Shown in pieces: positions 57,676-64,000 of a stretch of 64,000 nucleotides of DNA. Numbering within the stretch: position 1 is the stretch's first letter; the number at the start of each line of letters is the position of its first letter. The notes beneath the pieces are model-generated. The model was not told the origin of the DNA. It searched no databases and saw only the letters and a program-made list of their open reading frames with translations. The stretch comes from UBA4656 sp002405525 (GTDB lineage: Bacteria > Pseudomonadota > Gammaproteobacteria > Xanthomonadales > Ahniellaceae), in contig DAIMGT010000001.1 of NCBI GenBank assembly GCA_036723735.1, forward strand, positions 1-64,000, written 5' to 3'. Made by a program: the position numbers and the translations under genes.

Positions 57676-57820
57676 GAAAAAAATCCCATATCCCGAGCGC
57701 TCTTCCAGTCGCGAGCCCGGCACCGGTCCGGACTCGCTTGCGCGGACCGTCCACCGGCGTGCATGACCCGCGCATGCCATCCATGGCCTGCCGGAGAGGC
57801 TGTTTTCTCACGGCCTCCCA
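57676..57820 (-). ncRNA. Structured 3'-UTR element, copy B
   Basis: On the minus strand, starting about 31 bp after the stop of the exported-protein gene. First stem GAGGCCGT with ACAGCCTC and a GAGAAA loop; second GCCA with TGGC around TGGA; third CAC with GTG around GCCG; fourth GCGAGTCCGG with CCGGGCTCGC around ACCGGTG. A run of seven T ends it. Compared with copy A the fourth stem changes at two positions, each keeping a pair through GU wobble or GC. Confidence 0.55.
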
Positions 57821-57851
57821 GCCCCGGGCCCCACACCATGCGCCACGCCGA

Positions 57852-58781
57852 TCAGCGGCCGGCGGGTGCGCTCCGCTGCGCCACGAAGGCGCGCACGGCG
57901 TCGGGCAGCGGAATCGCGCTGTCGCCGGCAACCAGCCGCTCCACCGCGCCGGCGTCGACCAGCACCACCTCGACGCCGTCGCCGCGCAGCAGGATCGCCG
58001 TGCCGTCGCGCGGCGAATCGCGAGCCGGCGCGAGCACATAGACGGTTTCTCCATCGGTGCCGATCGGCTCCGCTGCGGCCATCCGCGCCAGCACGGCGCC
58101 GTGGCGCTCGCCGAGCAGCCCCAACAGACGCCAGGCCACGGCGCGCTGCGCGAACCAGTCGATCGAATGCGGGTTGCGCCCGCGCCAGGCGTCGCGCAGG
58201 GCGTCGTCGACCGGCGGGGCGGGGCCGCAGCCGGCCATCGTCCCGCGGACCGCCGGCGCTGCACCCGCCAACGGGAAGTGCGCCTGGAGGCGGACCGAGG
58301 CGCCGGGCGCCTGCGCAACCGTCCACAGCAGGGCCTCGCTGCGGGGACCGATACTGTCGGCCAGCAAGGCACCTTCCCCGCCGGCCGTCGCGGGGGCGAC
58401 GAAGGCGAGCAGGAACCGGTCGTCGCCGTCGTACCAGCCGGCCATCGAAACCGGCGGGATCCGCGGCCGCAGCAGGCCGCCCGCCAGGGACAGGGTGGCG
58501 AGCCGCTCCTCGGCCGCCGGTGCTCCCGGCCCCTCGAAGCGGTCGAAATCGAAGTCCAGCGTCGAGGCGCCTTGGATCGCCATGCGCCATTCGAGCATCC
58601 CGCGCTCTCCGGGCGTGCAACGCAGCTCGAGGGTCGCCGGAACGCTGCGCCCCTCGACGCTGGCCTCGCCTGCCACCGCCGCCATGCGCAGGCCGTTGGC
58701 CTCCACCCGTGCTTCCCAGGCGGCGGCAGGCGCCGTGGCCAGGAGAAGCAGGGCGGAGAACGGCGCGCCGAGCGACATCAC
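57852..58781 (-). CDS. Exported protein of unknown function
   Basis: A 309-residue protein with a signal peptide at about 1-21 (LGAPFSALLLLATAPAAAW). No family recognised. The mature part is rich in Ala, Gly and Arg with likely beta-strands (LELRCTPGERGMLEWRMAIQ, DDRFLLAFVAPAT). Its start overlaps the lipoprotein stop (ATGA), so the two are probably made together. Copy B of the element lies at its 3' end. Confidence 0.7.
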   Translation of the reverse strand: MMSLGAPFSALLLLATAPAAAWEARVEANGLRMAAVAGEASVEGRSVPATLELRCTPGERGMLEWRMAIQGASTLDFDFDRFEGPGAPAAEERLATLSLAGGLLRPRIPPVSMAGWYDGDDRFLLAFVAPATAGGEGALLADSIGPRSEALLWTVAQAPGASVRLQAHFPLAGAAPAVRGTMAGCGPAPPVDDALRDAWRGRNPHSIDWFAQRAVAWRLLGLLGERHGAVLARMAAAEPIGTDGETVYVLAPARDSPRDGTAILLRGDGVEVVLVDAGAVERLVAGDSAIPLPDAVRAFVAQRSAPAGR

Positions 58782-60571
58782 TTCAGTCTCAACGCGTAGT
58801 GTGCCTCGAGCCCGCGCTCGGTTGCGTACAACGCGAAGTCCACGCGGTCGATGGAATCGACGTAGGCGCCCTGCATCGACTTGAACAGGTCCATCGCCTC
58901 GCGCAGCTCGGCGACATCGTCCGCGCCGTCAGCCGCGTCGGCATCCGGCTGGCCATCGCCATCCGCATTCTCCGACTGCCCCATCGCAGCGCGCGCCTCG
59001 GCGGCCTCGAGCTGGGCCTCGGAGGCCTTGGCCATCGCGTCCATGAACGTCATGAGGCCGCGCGAGTCCACGCCGTAGTGGAGCAGTGGTGCGGGCTTGC
59101 CGGACGGTGCGCCGGCGAAGGCCGCCAGCCCCGCCTCTTCGCCGGCGCCGATCGAGATCGCCAGTGCCCTGTCGCCCAGCGCGACGTGCGCCGGCGGTGC
59201 ATCGGGCGGCAGCAGCCCCGCCGGCAGCGCCACCGGGGCGGTGCCGGGCTGCAGGTCGAGCGAAGCCAGCTGCGGTATGAAACCACCGGCCATCGACAGC
59301 AGCGAAGCCGGGTTGTCCGAGCCGATCGCGATCTTGCCGGCGAACACCGGCGTGCCGGTGTCGGGCAGTTCGAGTTTCGACAGGGTGAGGTTGAGCCCGC
59401 TGACGGCCGCGCCGGCCATGAACACCGCCGGATTGGCGAGTTCGGCGTTCATCTTTGCGATATCGTCGTTGAGGTCGGCGAGCGCGGCGCAGCGGAACGG
59501 CGCCTCGGCGACCTTGCCTGCGCGCAGGTTGACGAAACCGGCGAAGGCATCGAGGTCGAGCCCGAAACCGAAGTCGAGCATGCCGTCGCCCCGGCCATCG
59601 AGGCCAGGCACGTCGGCCGCCAGCCCGGCGAGGCCCTTGCCGTGTTCGGGCGCGGTCTCGATCAGGTAGCGCAAGTCCATCACCTTAGGCTCCAGCGCAG
59701 CGTAGCCGAACGACACGCGCGGCACGGCTGCCGCCAGCGCGCCGAACTCGGTCTTGCACTGCGGCGTGCTGGTGATGGTCGACGGATCGATGCCGAGCGC
59801 GCGCAGGAATTCCTGCTCCACCGGGCCGAAGCCGCCGGTCAGCGCGGCAGCGATGCGCGCCGAGTCGAGGTAGCCGCTGCCATAGGGCAGCCAGCCACGC
59901 TCCTCGTTGAAGGCCTCCAGCGTGCCGGCCGAAAGCGCGTCGATGGCCGGCCGCTCGATGCCCAGCAACTGCTTGACGAGACCCTCGCTGGGCGCCGCCG
60001 GCGCCACGGTGAGGAGCAGGTGCGGGCCCTGGATCGCCAGCAGCAGGCCTGCCTTGGCGTCGCCGCCGGAAATCGTCCAGAACTTCTGGCCCGCGGCCTC
60101 GGCTTCGGGCATCTTCGTGCCGGCGCGTGCCTCGACCCGGCCGACGAAGGCGCGGAAGGCGTTGGGGTCGCCCAGTTCCATCCGCACCACCGGCACCAGG
60201 CCGATGGCGTAGACGGCCGACCGAGCCGCGGCGGTGAAACCGAGGCTCTCCCAGCCGGCGCGGTTGAACTTGCCGCGCAGCTCCTCGCGCAGTGCTTTGG
60301 CCATCGCGACTGCCGCCGCGTCGGTACCACCGGCCTCGATGTCGGCCAGCGCGTCGTCGAACAGGCGGTCGTACAGCGACATCATCTGTCCGGCGTTCTT
60401 CCACCACGCGTCCAGCGCCGCCTCCGGCACCGGGTCGATGTTGGCGAGCAGAAACGCGGACTCGGCCGGCGCAAAGGCCAGCGGATGATCGCGGTCGGCC
60501 TTGCCCCCGCAGCCGGCGAGGGCGATCGCGGCGGCGAGGGTCGACACGGCGAGGAGCGGGCGCATGCGCAT
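58778..60571 (-). CDS. Large lipoprotein of unknown function
   Basis: A 597-residue lipoprotein: signal VSTLAAAIALAGC with the lipid-modified Cys at residue 21. The next residues GGKADRD make inner- or outer-membrane sorting unclear. The mature protein has many alternating hydrophobic and charged segments but no catalytic motif I know. Near the C-terminus an acidic insert ENADGDGQPDADAADGADD resembles a calcium-binding loop. Coupled to the exported protein downstream. Confidence 0.72.
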   Translation of the reverse strand: MRMRPLLAVSTLAAAIALAGCGGKADRDHPLAFAPAESAFLLANIDPVPEAALDAWWKNAGQMMSLYDRLFDDALADIEAGGTDAAAVAMAKALREELRGKFNRAGWESLGFTAAARSAVYAIGLVPVVRMELGDPNAFRAFVGRVEARAGTKMPEAEAAGQKFWTISGGDAKAGLLLAIQGPHLLLTVAPAAPSEGLVKQLLGIERPAIDALSAGTLEAFNEERGWLPYGSGYLDSARIAAALTGGFGPVEQEFLRALGIDPSTITSTPQCKTEFGALAAAVPRVSFGYAALEPKVMDLRYLIETAPEHGKGLAGLAADVPGLDGRGDGMLDFGFGLDLDAFAGFVNLRAGKVAEAPFRCAALADLNDDIAKMNAELANPAVFMAGAAVSGLNLTLSKLELPDTGTPVFAGKIAIGSDNPASLLSMAGGFIPQLASLDLQPGTAPVALPAGLLPPDAPPAHVALGDRALAISIGAGEEAGLAAFAGAPSGKPAPLLHYGVDSRGLMTFMDAMAKASEAQLEAAEARAAMGQSENADGDGQPDADAADGADDVAELREAMDLFKSMQGAYVDSIDRVDFALYATERGLEAHYALRLK

Positions 60572-60621
60572 GGATGGTTTCCGAGGGCGGTGAGAGCCGA
60601 GGATAGCGGGAGCGCAGCGGG

Positions 60622-61653
60622 TCATGGCGTGCCGGTGGTCATTGCGGCGCCCGCCTCGGCGACGAGGCGGGCCATCCGGCCGACCGACTGCGCCTGCTCG
60701 CTCGAGGCATTGCCCTGTTCGGCGCGCTTGAGCACGCCCTGGGCGATGGCGGCGAGGCGGAAGAAGTTGAAGGCGAGGCAGAAATTCCAGTCCGGCACAC
60801 GGCTGCGGCCGGTCGCTTCGGCGTAGCGGGCCAGCAACGCTTCCTCCGAAGGGATGCCCAATGCGTCGCGATCCATGCCGGCCAGCCCCGGGATCGCCGG
60901 ATTGCGAGGCAGGCGCAGCGCCATGCAGAAGTACGCAAGGTCGGCCAGCGGATGACCCAGCGTGGACAGCTCCCAGTCCACCACCGCGAGGACGCGCGGC
61001 TCGGTCGGGTGGAAGATCAGATTGTCGATGCGGAAGTCGCCGTGCACCAGCGCGCTGCAGCCGTCGTCGGGCGGGCAGTGCGCGGGCAGCCACGCGAGCA
61101 GGTGCTCCATGGCGTCGATGCGCATGGTCTCGGCGGCGCGGTACTGCGCGGTCCAGCGCGCGATCTGGCGCGAGAAGTAGCTGCCCGGCTTGCCGTAGTC
61201 GGCGAGCCCCGCGGCCGCGGGATCGACCGCGTGGACGGCGGCCAGCACGCGCACAACCTCGGCGTAGTAGGCCGCGCGCGCGCCGACCGCGACCTCCGGC
61301 AGCGCCGGGTCCCAGAAGATGCGCCCCTCGACGAAGCCCATCAGGTAGAACATCGAGCCGATCACCGAATCGTCCGCGCACAGTGCGACCGGCTCGGCCA
61401 CCGGCACGCCGCGGCCGTGCAGTGCCTGCAGGACGCGGAACTCGCGATCGACCGCGTGCGCCGATGCGAGCAGTTCGCCCGCTGGCTTGCGCCGCAGCAC
61501 CAGCGTGCCCGACGGCGCGTCCAGCCGGTAGGTCGGGTTCGACTGCCCGCCCTTGAACTTGGTGGCCGACAGCGGTCCGCGGAAGCCGGGCACGTGCTGC
61601 GTCATCCAGGCGGCAAGGCGGTCGGTGTCGAGGGCTGGGGGGTCGGGGACCAT
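60622..61653 (-). CDS. Phosphotransferase (APH/ACAD10-like kinase)
   Basis: A 343-residue kinase of the APH fold. N-terminal KFKGGQSNPTYRL (nucleotide-binding) and VLRRKPAGELLASAHAVDRE; catalytic ALVHGDFRIDNLIFH and metal-binding AVVDWELSTLGHPLADLAY. This matches the kinase domain of ACAD10/ACAD11 and bacterial relatives linked with 4-hydroxy-acid breakdown. The acyl-CoA dehydrogenase at 62244 would be the matching second half. Start at 61653 gives MVPDPPALDTDRL. Confidence 0.88.
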   Translation of the reverse strand: MVPDPPALDTDRLAAWMTQHVPGFRGPLSATKFKGGQSNPTYRLDAPSGTLVLRRKPAGELLASAHAVDREFRVLQALHGRGVPVAEPVALCADDSVIGSMFYLMGFVEGRIFWDPALPEVAVGARAAYYAEVVRVLAAVHAVDPAAAGLADYGKPGSYFSRQIARWTAQYRAAETMRIDAMEHLLAWLPAHCPPDDGCSALVHGDFRIDNLIFHPTEPRVLAVVDWELSTLGHPLADLAYFCMALRLPRNPAIPGLAGMDRDALGIPSEEALLARYAEATGRSRVPDWNFCLAFNFFRLAAIAQGVLKRAEQGNASSEQAQSVGRMARLVAEAGAAMTTGTP

Positions 61654-61787
61654 GCGCGGGGCGATTGGCTCATGCCTGGGCGGGGCGTCGCAGTCTACCG
61701 GTCGCCCCGCCGGCCTGCTGCGCGACACGGTCGCGGCGCGGCGAAGCACCATCGACGAGGGCGGCGCGATGGGAGGCCGTGGCGGGC

Positions 61788-62216
61788 ATGGGTGACTCGT
61801 TCGGGCAACTCGCGGCGGTCAGCGCCGTGCTCGGTGGCTTCGTGATGACCTTCCTCGGCGTGCTGCTGGGGACGGCCGATACGCGTCGACGGGTCGGCCT
61901 GTCGCTGGCGCTGGCCGCGACCGCCGCCGGCTGCCTGCTGCTCGCGGCGGTCGGCTGGTCGCTGCTGGCGGCGCAGGTCGCGCTCGTCTCGGCAGCGGAC
62001 GGCGACTGGGCGGTGACCGCTCGGCAGCAGCTCGATGCGGGCCTGCGCCTGCAGCGGCTGCTGCGCTTCGCCTTCATGTGCGGGATCGCGCTGCTGATCG
62101 CGCTGATCGGCAGCACGGGCTGGCTGCGTTCGCGCTCGCTCGGCATCTTCACCGCCACGCTCGCCGGGTTGCTCGCCGTCGGTGCGGTGGTGGTCGTGTG
62201 GCCGTTCGTTGCCTGA
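61788..62216 (+). CDS. Small four-helix membrane protein, unknown
   Basis: A 142-residue protein with four hydrophobic stretches (FGQLAAVSAVLGGFVMTFLG, LALAATAAGCLLLAAVGWSL, FAFMCGIALLIALIGST, IFTATLAGLLAVGAVVVVW). No family recognised. GGGAGG lies about 11 bp before the ATG at 61788. Lies between the kinase and dehydrogenase genes on the opposite strand. Plausible, not certain. Confidence 0.6.
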   Translation: MGDSFGQLAAVSAVLGGFVMTFLGVLLGTADTRRRVGLSLALAATAAGCLLLAAVGWSLLAAQVALVSAADGDWAVTARQQLDAGLRLQRLLRFAFMCGIALLIALIGSTGWLRSRSLGIFTATLAGLLAVGAVVVVWPFVA

Positions 62217-62243
62217 GCGGCAACGAACGGCGGGAGGGTCCGA

Positions 62244-63455
62244 TCAGCGCGGCGGGCGCGCCATGCCCTTGGCCAGCGCCGCGATGTGCACCTCGTCCGG
62301 CCCGTCGGCGAGGCGCAGCGAGCGCGCGCCTGCGTAGGCGTGGGCGAGGAAGGAATCCTGCGACACGCCCAGCCCGCCGTGGACCTGGATGGCGCGGTCG
62401 ATCACCTTGCAGGCCATGCGCGGGGCGACGATCTTGATCATGCCGATCGCGTCCTTCGCGCCCTTGTTGCCCATGCGGTCGAGCTGTGCGGCCGCCGACA
62501 GGGTCAGCAGGCGGGCCTGCTCGATCTCGCAGCGGCTCAGCGCGATCGCCTCCTGCGCCATGCCCTGCGCGGCCAGCGGCTTGCCGAAGGCGATGCGCGA
62601 CTGCGCGCGCGCCACCATCGCCTCGAGCGCGCGCTGCGCGAGGCCGATCAGGCGCATGCAGTGGTGGATGCGCCCGGGGCCGAGGCGGCCCTGCGCGATC
62701 TCGAAGCCGCGGCCCTCGCCGAGGACGAGGTTTTCCGCCGGCACACGGACGGCGTCGAAGCGCACTTCGGCGTGGCCGTGCGGGGCATCGTCGTAGCCGA
62801 ACACGGTGAGCGGGCGCACGACCTTCACCCCCGGCGCGTCGGCCGGCACCAGGATCATCGAGTGCCGGGCGTGCGGCGGGCCGTCGGGATCGGTCACGCC
62901 CATCACGATGAACACCGCGCAGCGCGGGTCGGTCGCGCCGGTGGTCCACCACTTGCGGGCGTGGATGACGTAGTCGCCGCCGTCGCGTTCGATGCGCGCG
63001 GCGATGTTGGTGGCGTCCGAGGAGGCGACCTCCGGTTCGGTCATCGCGAACGCCGAGCGGATCTCGCCGGCGAGCAGGGGCTTGAGCCATCGATCTTGCT
63101 GCGCGGGCGATCCGAAGTGCAGCAGCACCTCCATGTTGCCGGTGTCCGGGGCGTTGCAGTTGAACACCTCGGGTGCGACCAGCGAGCGGCCCATGACCTC
63201 GGCCAGCGGCGCGTACTCGAGGTTGGACAGGCCCGCGCCGAGTTCCGCGTGCGGCAGAAACAGATTCCAAAGGCCGGCCTCGCGCGCGGCGGCCTTCATG
63301 CGCTCCATTACTGGCGGGATGGTCCAGCGGCTCGTCGGGTCCTCGAGGTGGGCGAAGTACTCGGCTTCGCCCGGCATCACCACCTCGACCATGAAATGTT
63401 CAAGGCTGGCGCGCAGTGCGCGTGCGCGGTCGGAGGGCGGAAAGAGGTCGCTCAT
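62244..63455 (-). CDS. Acyl-CoA dehydrogenase family protein
   Basis: A 403-residue acyl-CoA dehydrogenase. FAMTEPEVASSDATNI and WTTGATDPRCAVFIVMG mark the central FAD domain, and RIAFGKPLAAQGMAQE and AIQVHGGLGVSQDSFLAHAYAG the C-terminal one. This subtype is the one that, as part of ACAD10/11-like systems, handles phosphorylated hydroxyacyl-CoA. It lies near the APH-type kinase and a histidine phosphatase. The start MSDLFPPSDRARAL at 63455 is preferred to 63473. Confidence 0.92.
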   Translation of the reverse strand: MSDLFPPSDRARALRASLEHFMVEVVMPGEAEYFAHLEDPTSRWTIPPVMERMKAAAREAGLWNLFLPHAELGAGLSNLEYAPLAEVMGRSLVAPEVFNCNAPDTGNMEVLLHFGSPAQQDRWLKPLLAGEIRSAFAMTEPEVASSDATNIAARIERDGGDYVIHARKWWTTGATDPRCAVFIVMGVTDPDGPPHARHSMILVPADAPGVKVVRPLTVFGYDDAPHGHAEVRFDAVRVPAENLVLGEGRGFEIAQGRLGPGRIHHCMRLIGLAQRALEAMVARAQSRIAFGKPLAAQGMAQEAIALSRCEIEQARLLTLSAAAQLDRMGNKGAKDAIGMIKIVAPRMACKVIDRAIQVHGGLGVSQDSFLAHAYAGARSLRLADGPDEVHIAALAKGMARPPR

Positions 63456-63513
63456 GGTCGGACGCGCCGGCACGGGCCTTCGAGTCTACGACCTCGCGGG
63501 CGGGCCGGCCGCC

Positions 63514-63602
63514 CTTGGGGAACGAGCAACGCTCGCGACCGCCAGCTCCAGGGCTTCAGCGGGCGTCGAGGTGGCGGTCGCGAGCGTTGCTCGTTCCCAA
63601 AG
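63514..63602. repeat. Inverted pair of REP-like elements (BIME-like)
   Basis: Two 27-base arms, 63518-63544 and 63572-63598, are exact inverse complements, separated by 27 bp. Each arm is itself a REP unit: GGGAACG, a small CGAGC-AAC-GCTCG hairpin, and CGACCGC. The single element at 11187-11223 shares the GGGA and CGACCGC ends. It lies behind the histidine phosphatase stop. Suggests a REP-associated tyrosine transposase (RAYT) elsewhere in the genome. Confidence 0.8.
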
Positions 63603-63624
63603 GCCCGGTTCACGTCCTTTTCGG

Positions 63625-64000
63625 TCAGTAGTAGGTCCACAGCGCCCGATGCTCCGGCGATGCCAGGTGCGGCAGCGCATTCCACGAGGACAGCACCAGC
63701 CCTTGGTCGCCGGTGCGGAACTCGGCCAGCGCGCTGTTGCGCACGCCGAGGTTGAGCTCCACGGCGGCGTCGTCCGGTGCGCGCAGCGCCTGCTGCGCCA
63801 ACTGCGACATCACCCCGCCCGAGGTCACGACCAGCGTGCGTCGCGCGCCGGCAGCGGCGAGGGTGTCGGCCGTTGCGCGGATGCGCGCGCGGAATTCCGG
63901 CCATGGCTCGGGCACGCGGTCGTCCAGCGCGCCGCGCGTCCAGGCCAGCAGGCCCTCGCGCAGAAAGCGCGCCATCGCGCGTGTGTCGCGCGAGCGGCCG
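63625..64000 (-). CDS. Histidine phosphatase family protein (partial, start outside window)
   Basis: At least 125 residues of the C-terminal part; the catalytic RHG lies beyond the window edge. VVTSGGVMSQLAQQAL replaces the usual SHGG with TSGG, a form seen in one subfamily of histidine phosphatases. LNLGVRNSALAEFRTGD and VLSSWNALPHL are also typical. With the kinase and acyl-CoA dehydrogenase it may form one metabolic cluster. The frame remains open to the window end. Confidence 0.8.
   Translation of the reverse strand, partial: GRSRDTRAMARFLREGLLAWTRGALDDRVPEPWPEFRARIRATADTLAAAGARRTLVVTSGGVMSQLAQQALRAPDDAAVELNLGVRNSALAEFRTGDQGLVLSSWNALPHLASPEHRALWTYY

Larger units (their letters stand above)
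57541..57851. other. Gap with heptamer array and element copy B; no gene
   Basis: 311 bp between the convergent BtuF-like gene and the unknown exported protein gene. It holds the heptamer array at 57549-57576 and structured element copy B at 57676-57820. The remaining stretches are GC-rich without a supported coding frame. Confidence 0.6.

Overview
The window reads as a chromosomal segment of a high-GC (about 70% by eye, not counted) gammaproteobacterium of the Xanthomonadales/Lysobacterales group. The main evidence is gene order: kdsD-kdsC-lptC-lptA-lptB-rpoN-hpf-ptsN-hprK-rapZ-EIIA(Man)-ptsH-ptsI facing ibaG-murA; purN-purM facing DUF2066-CDP-alcohol transferase-PerM-hda; and a SUF operon led by an Rrf2 regulator and ending in SufU-, GNAT- and Rieske-type genes. 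Genes are densely packed, with many 4-bp ATGA/GTGA stop-start overlaps. I saw no tRNA, rRNA, CRISPR array, prophage or transposase. Closest genus is uncertain.

Layout. 49-7785: a probable envelope-glycan group (YfhO-type and other polytopic membrane proteins, a methyltransferase, a 2OG-Fe(II) oxygenase, a DUF6311 protein). 7794-20254: the regulatory PTS (EI, HPr, two EIIA proteins, HPr kinase, no EIIB or EIIC), RapZ, sigma-54, the ribosome hibernation factor, LPS transport (LptABC) and Kdo synthesis (KdsC, KdsD), then IbaG and MurA. 20396-24984: a secreted subtilisin-like protease with PKD and C-terminal domains, a DUF3108 protein, PurN and PurM. 25095-28583: DUF2066, a CDP-alcohol phosphatidyltransferase, a PerM-type protein and Hda. 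28626-30361: MurU and AmgK (peptidoglycan recycling). 30450-32327: an MFS transporter and thioredoxin-type ArsC. 32437-39204: the SUF iron-sulfur operon. 39237-49641: mostly single genes (DUF2785, HutD/Ves, two SET-domain proteins, a ComEA-like helix-hairpin-helix protein, an M20 peptidase, an EAL phosphodiesterase with degenerate GGDEF, a UMF1-type MFS protein and several small DUF proteins). 49652-52707: AroB and AroK facing an exosortase H, followed by a clearly decayed epimerase gene. 52821-57540: dodecin, an OmpR-type response regulator, PdxH, a PAS histidine kinase and a BtuF-like protein without a signal peptide. 57852-64000: an unknown exported protein and a lipoprotein translated together, then an ACAD10/11-like kinase, an acyl-CoA dehydrogenase and a partial histidine phosphatase.

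The most interesting non-coding signal is a 140-145 nt element present three times (43479-43618, 53775-53914, 57676-57820). Each copy lies directly behind the stop codon of a gene and in that gene's sense orientation. It can fold into the same series of small hairpins: a first stem with a GNRA-like loop, a second with a UGG-containing loop, a third with a GCCA/GCCG loop, and a long fourth stem. Several stems are kept by compensatory changes, and each copy ends in a U-rich run. I do not recognise it as a described RNA family. The window also holds 7-bp tandem arrays in three intergenic gaps, REP-like palindromes (a single copy and an inverted pair), a symmetric palindrome between kdsD and ibaG, and a palindrome upstream of dodecin.
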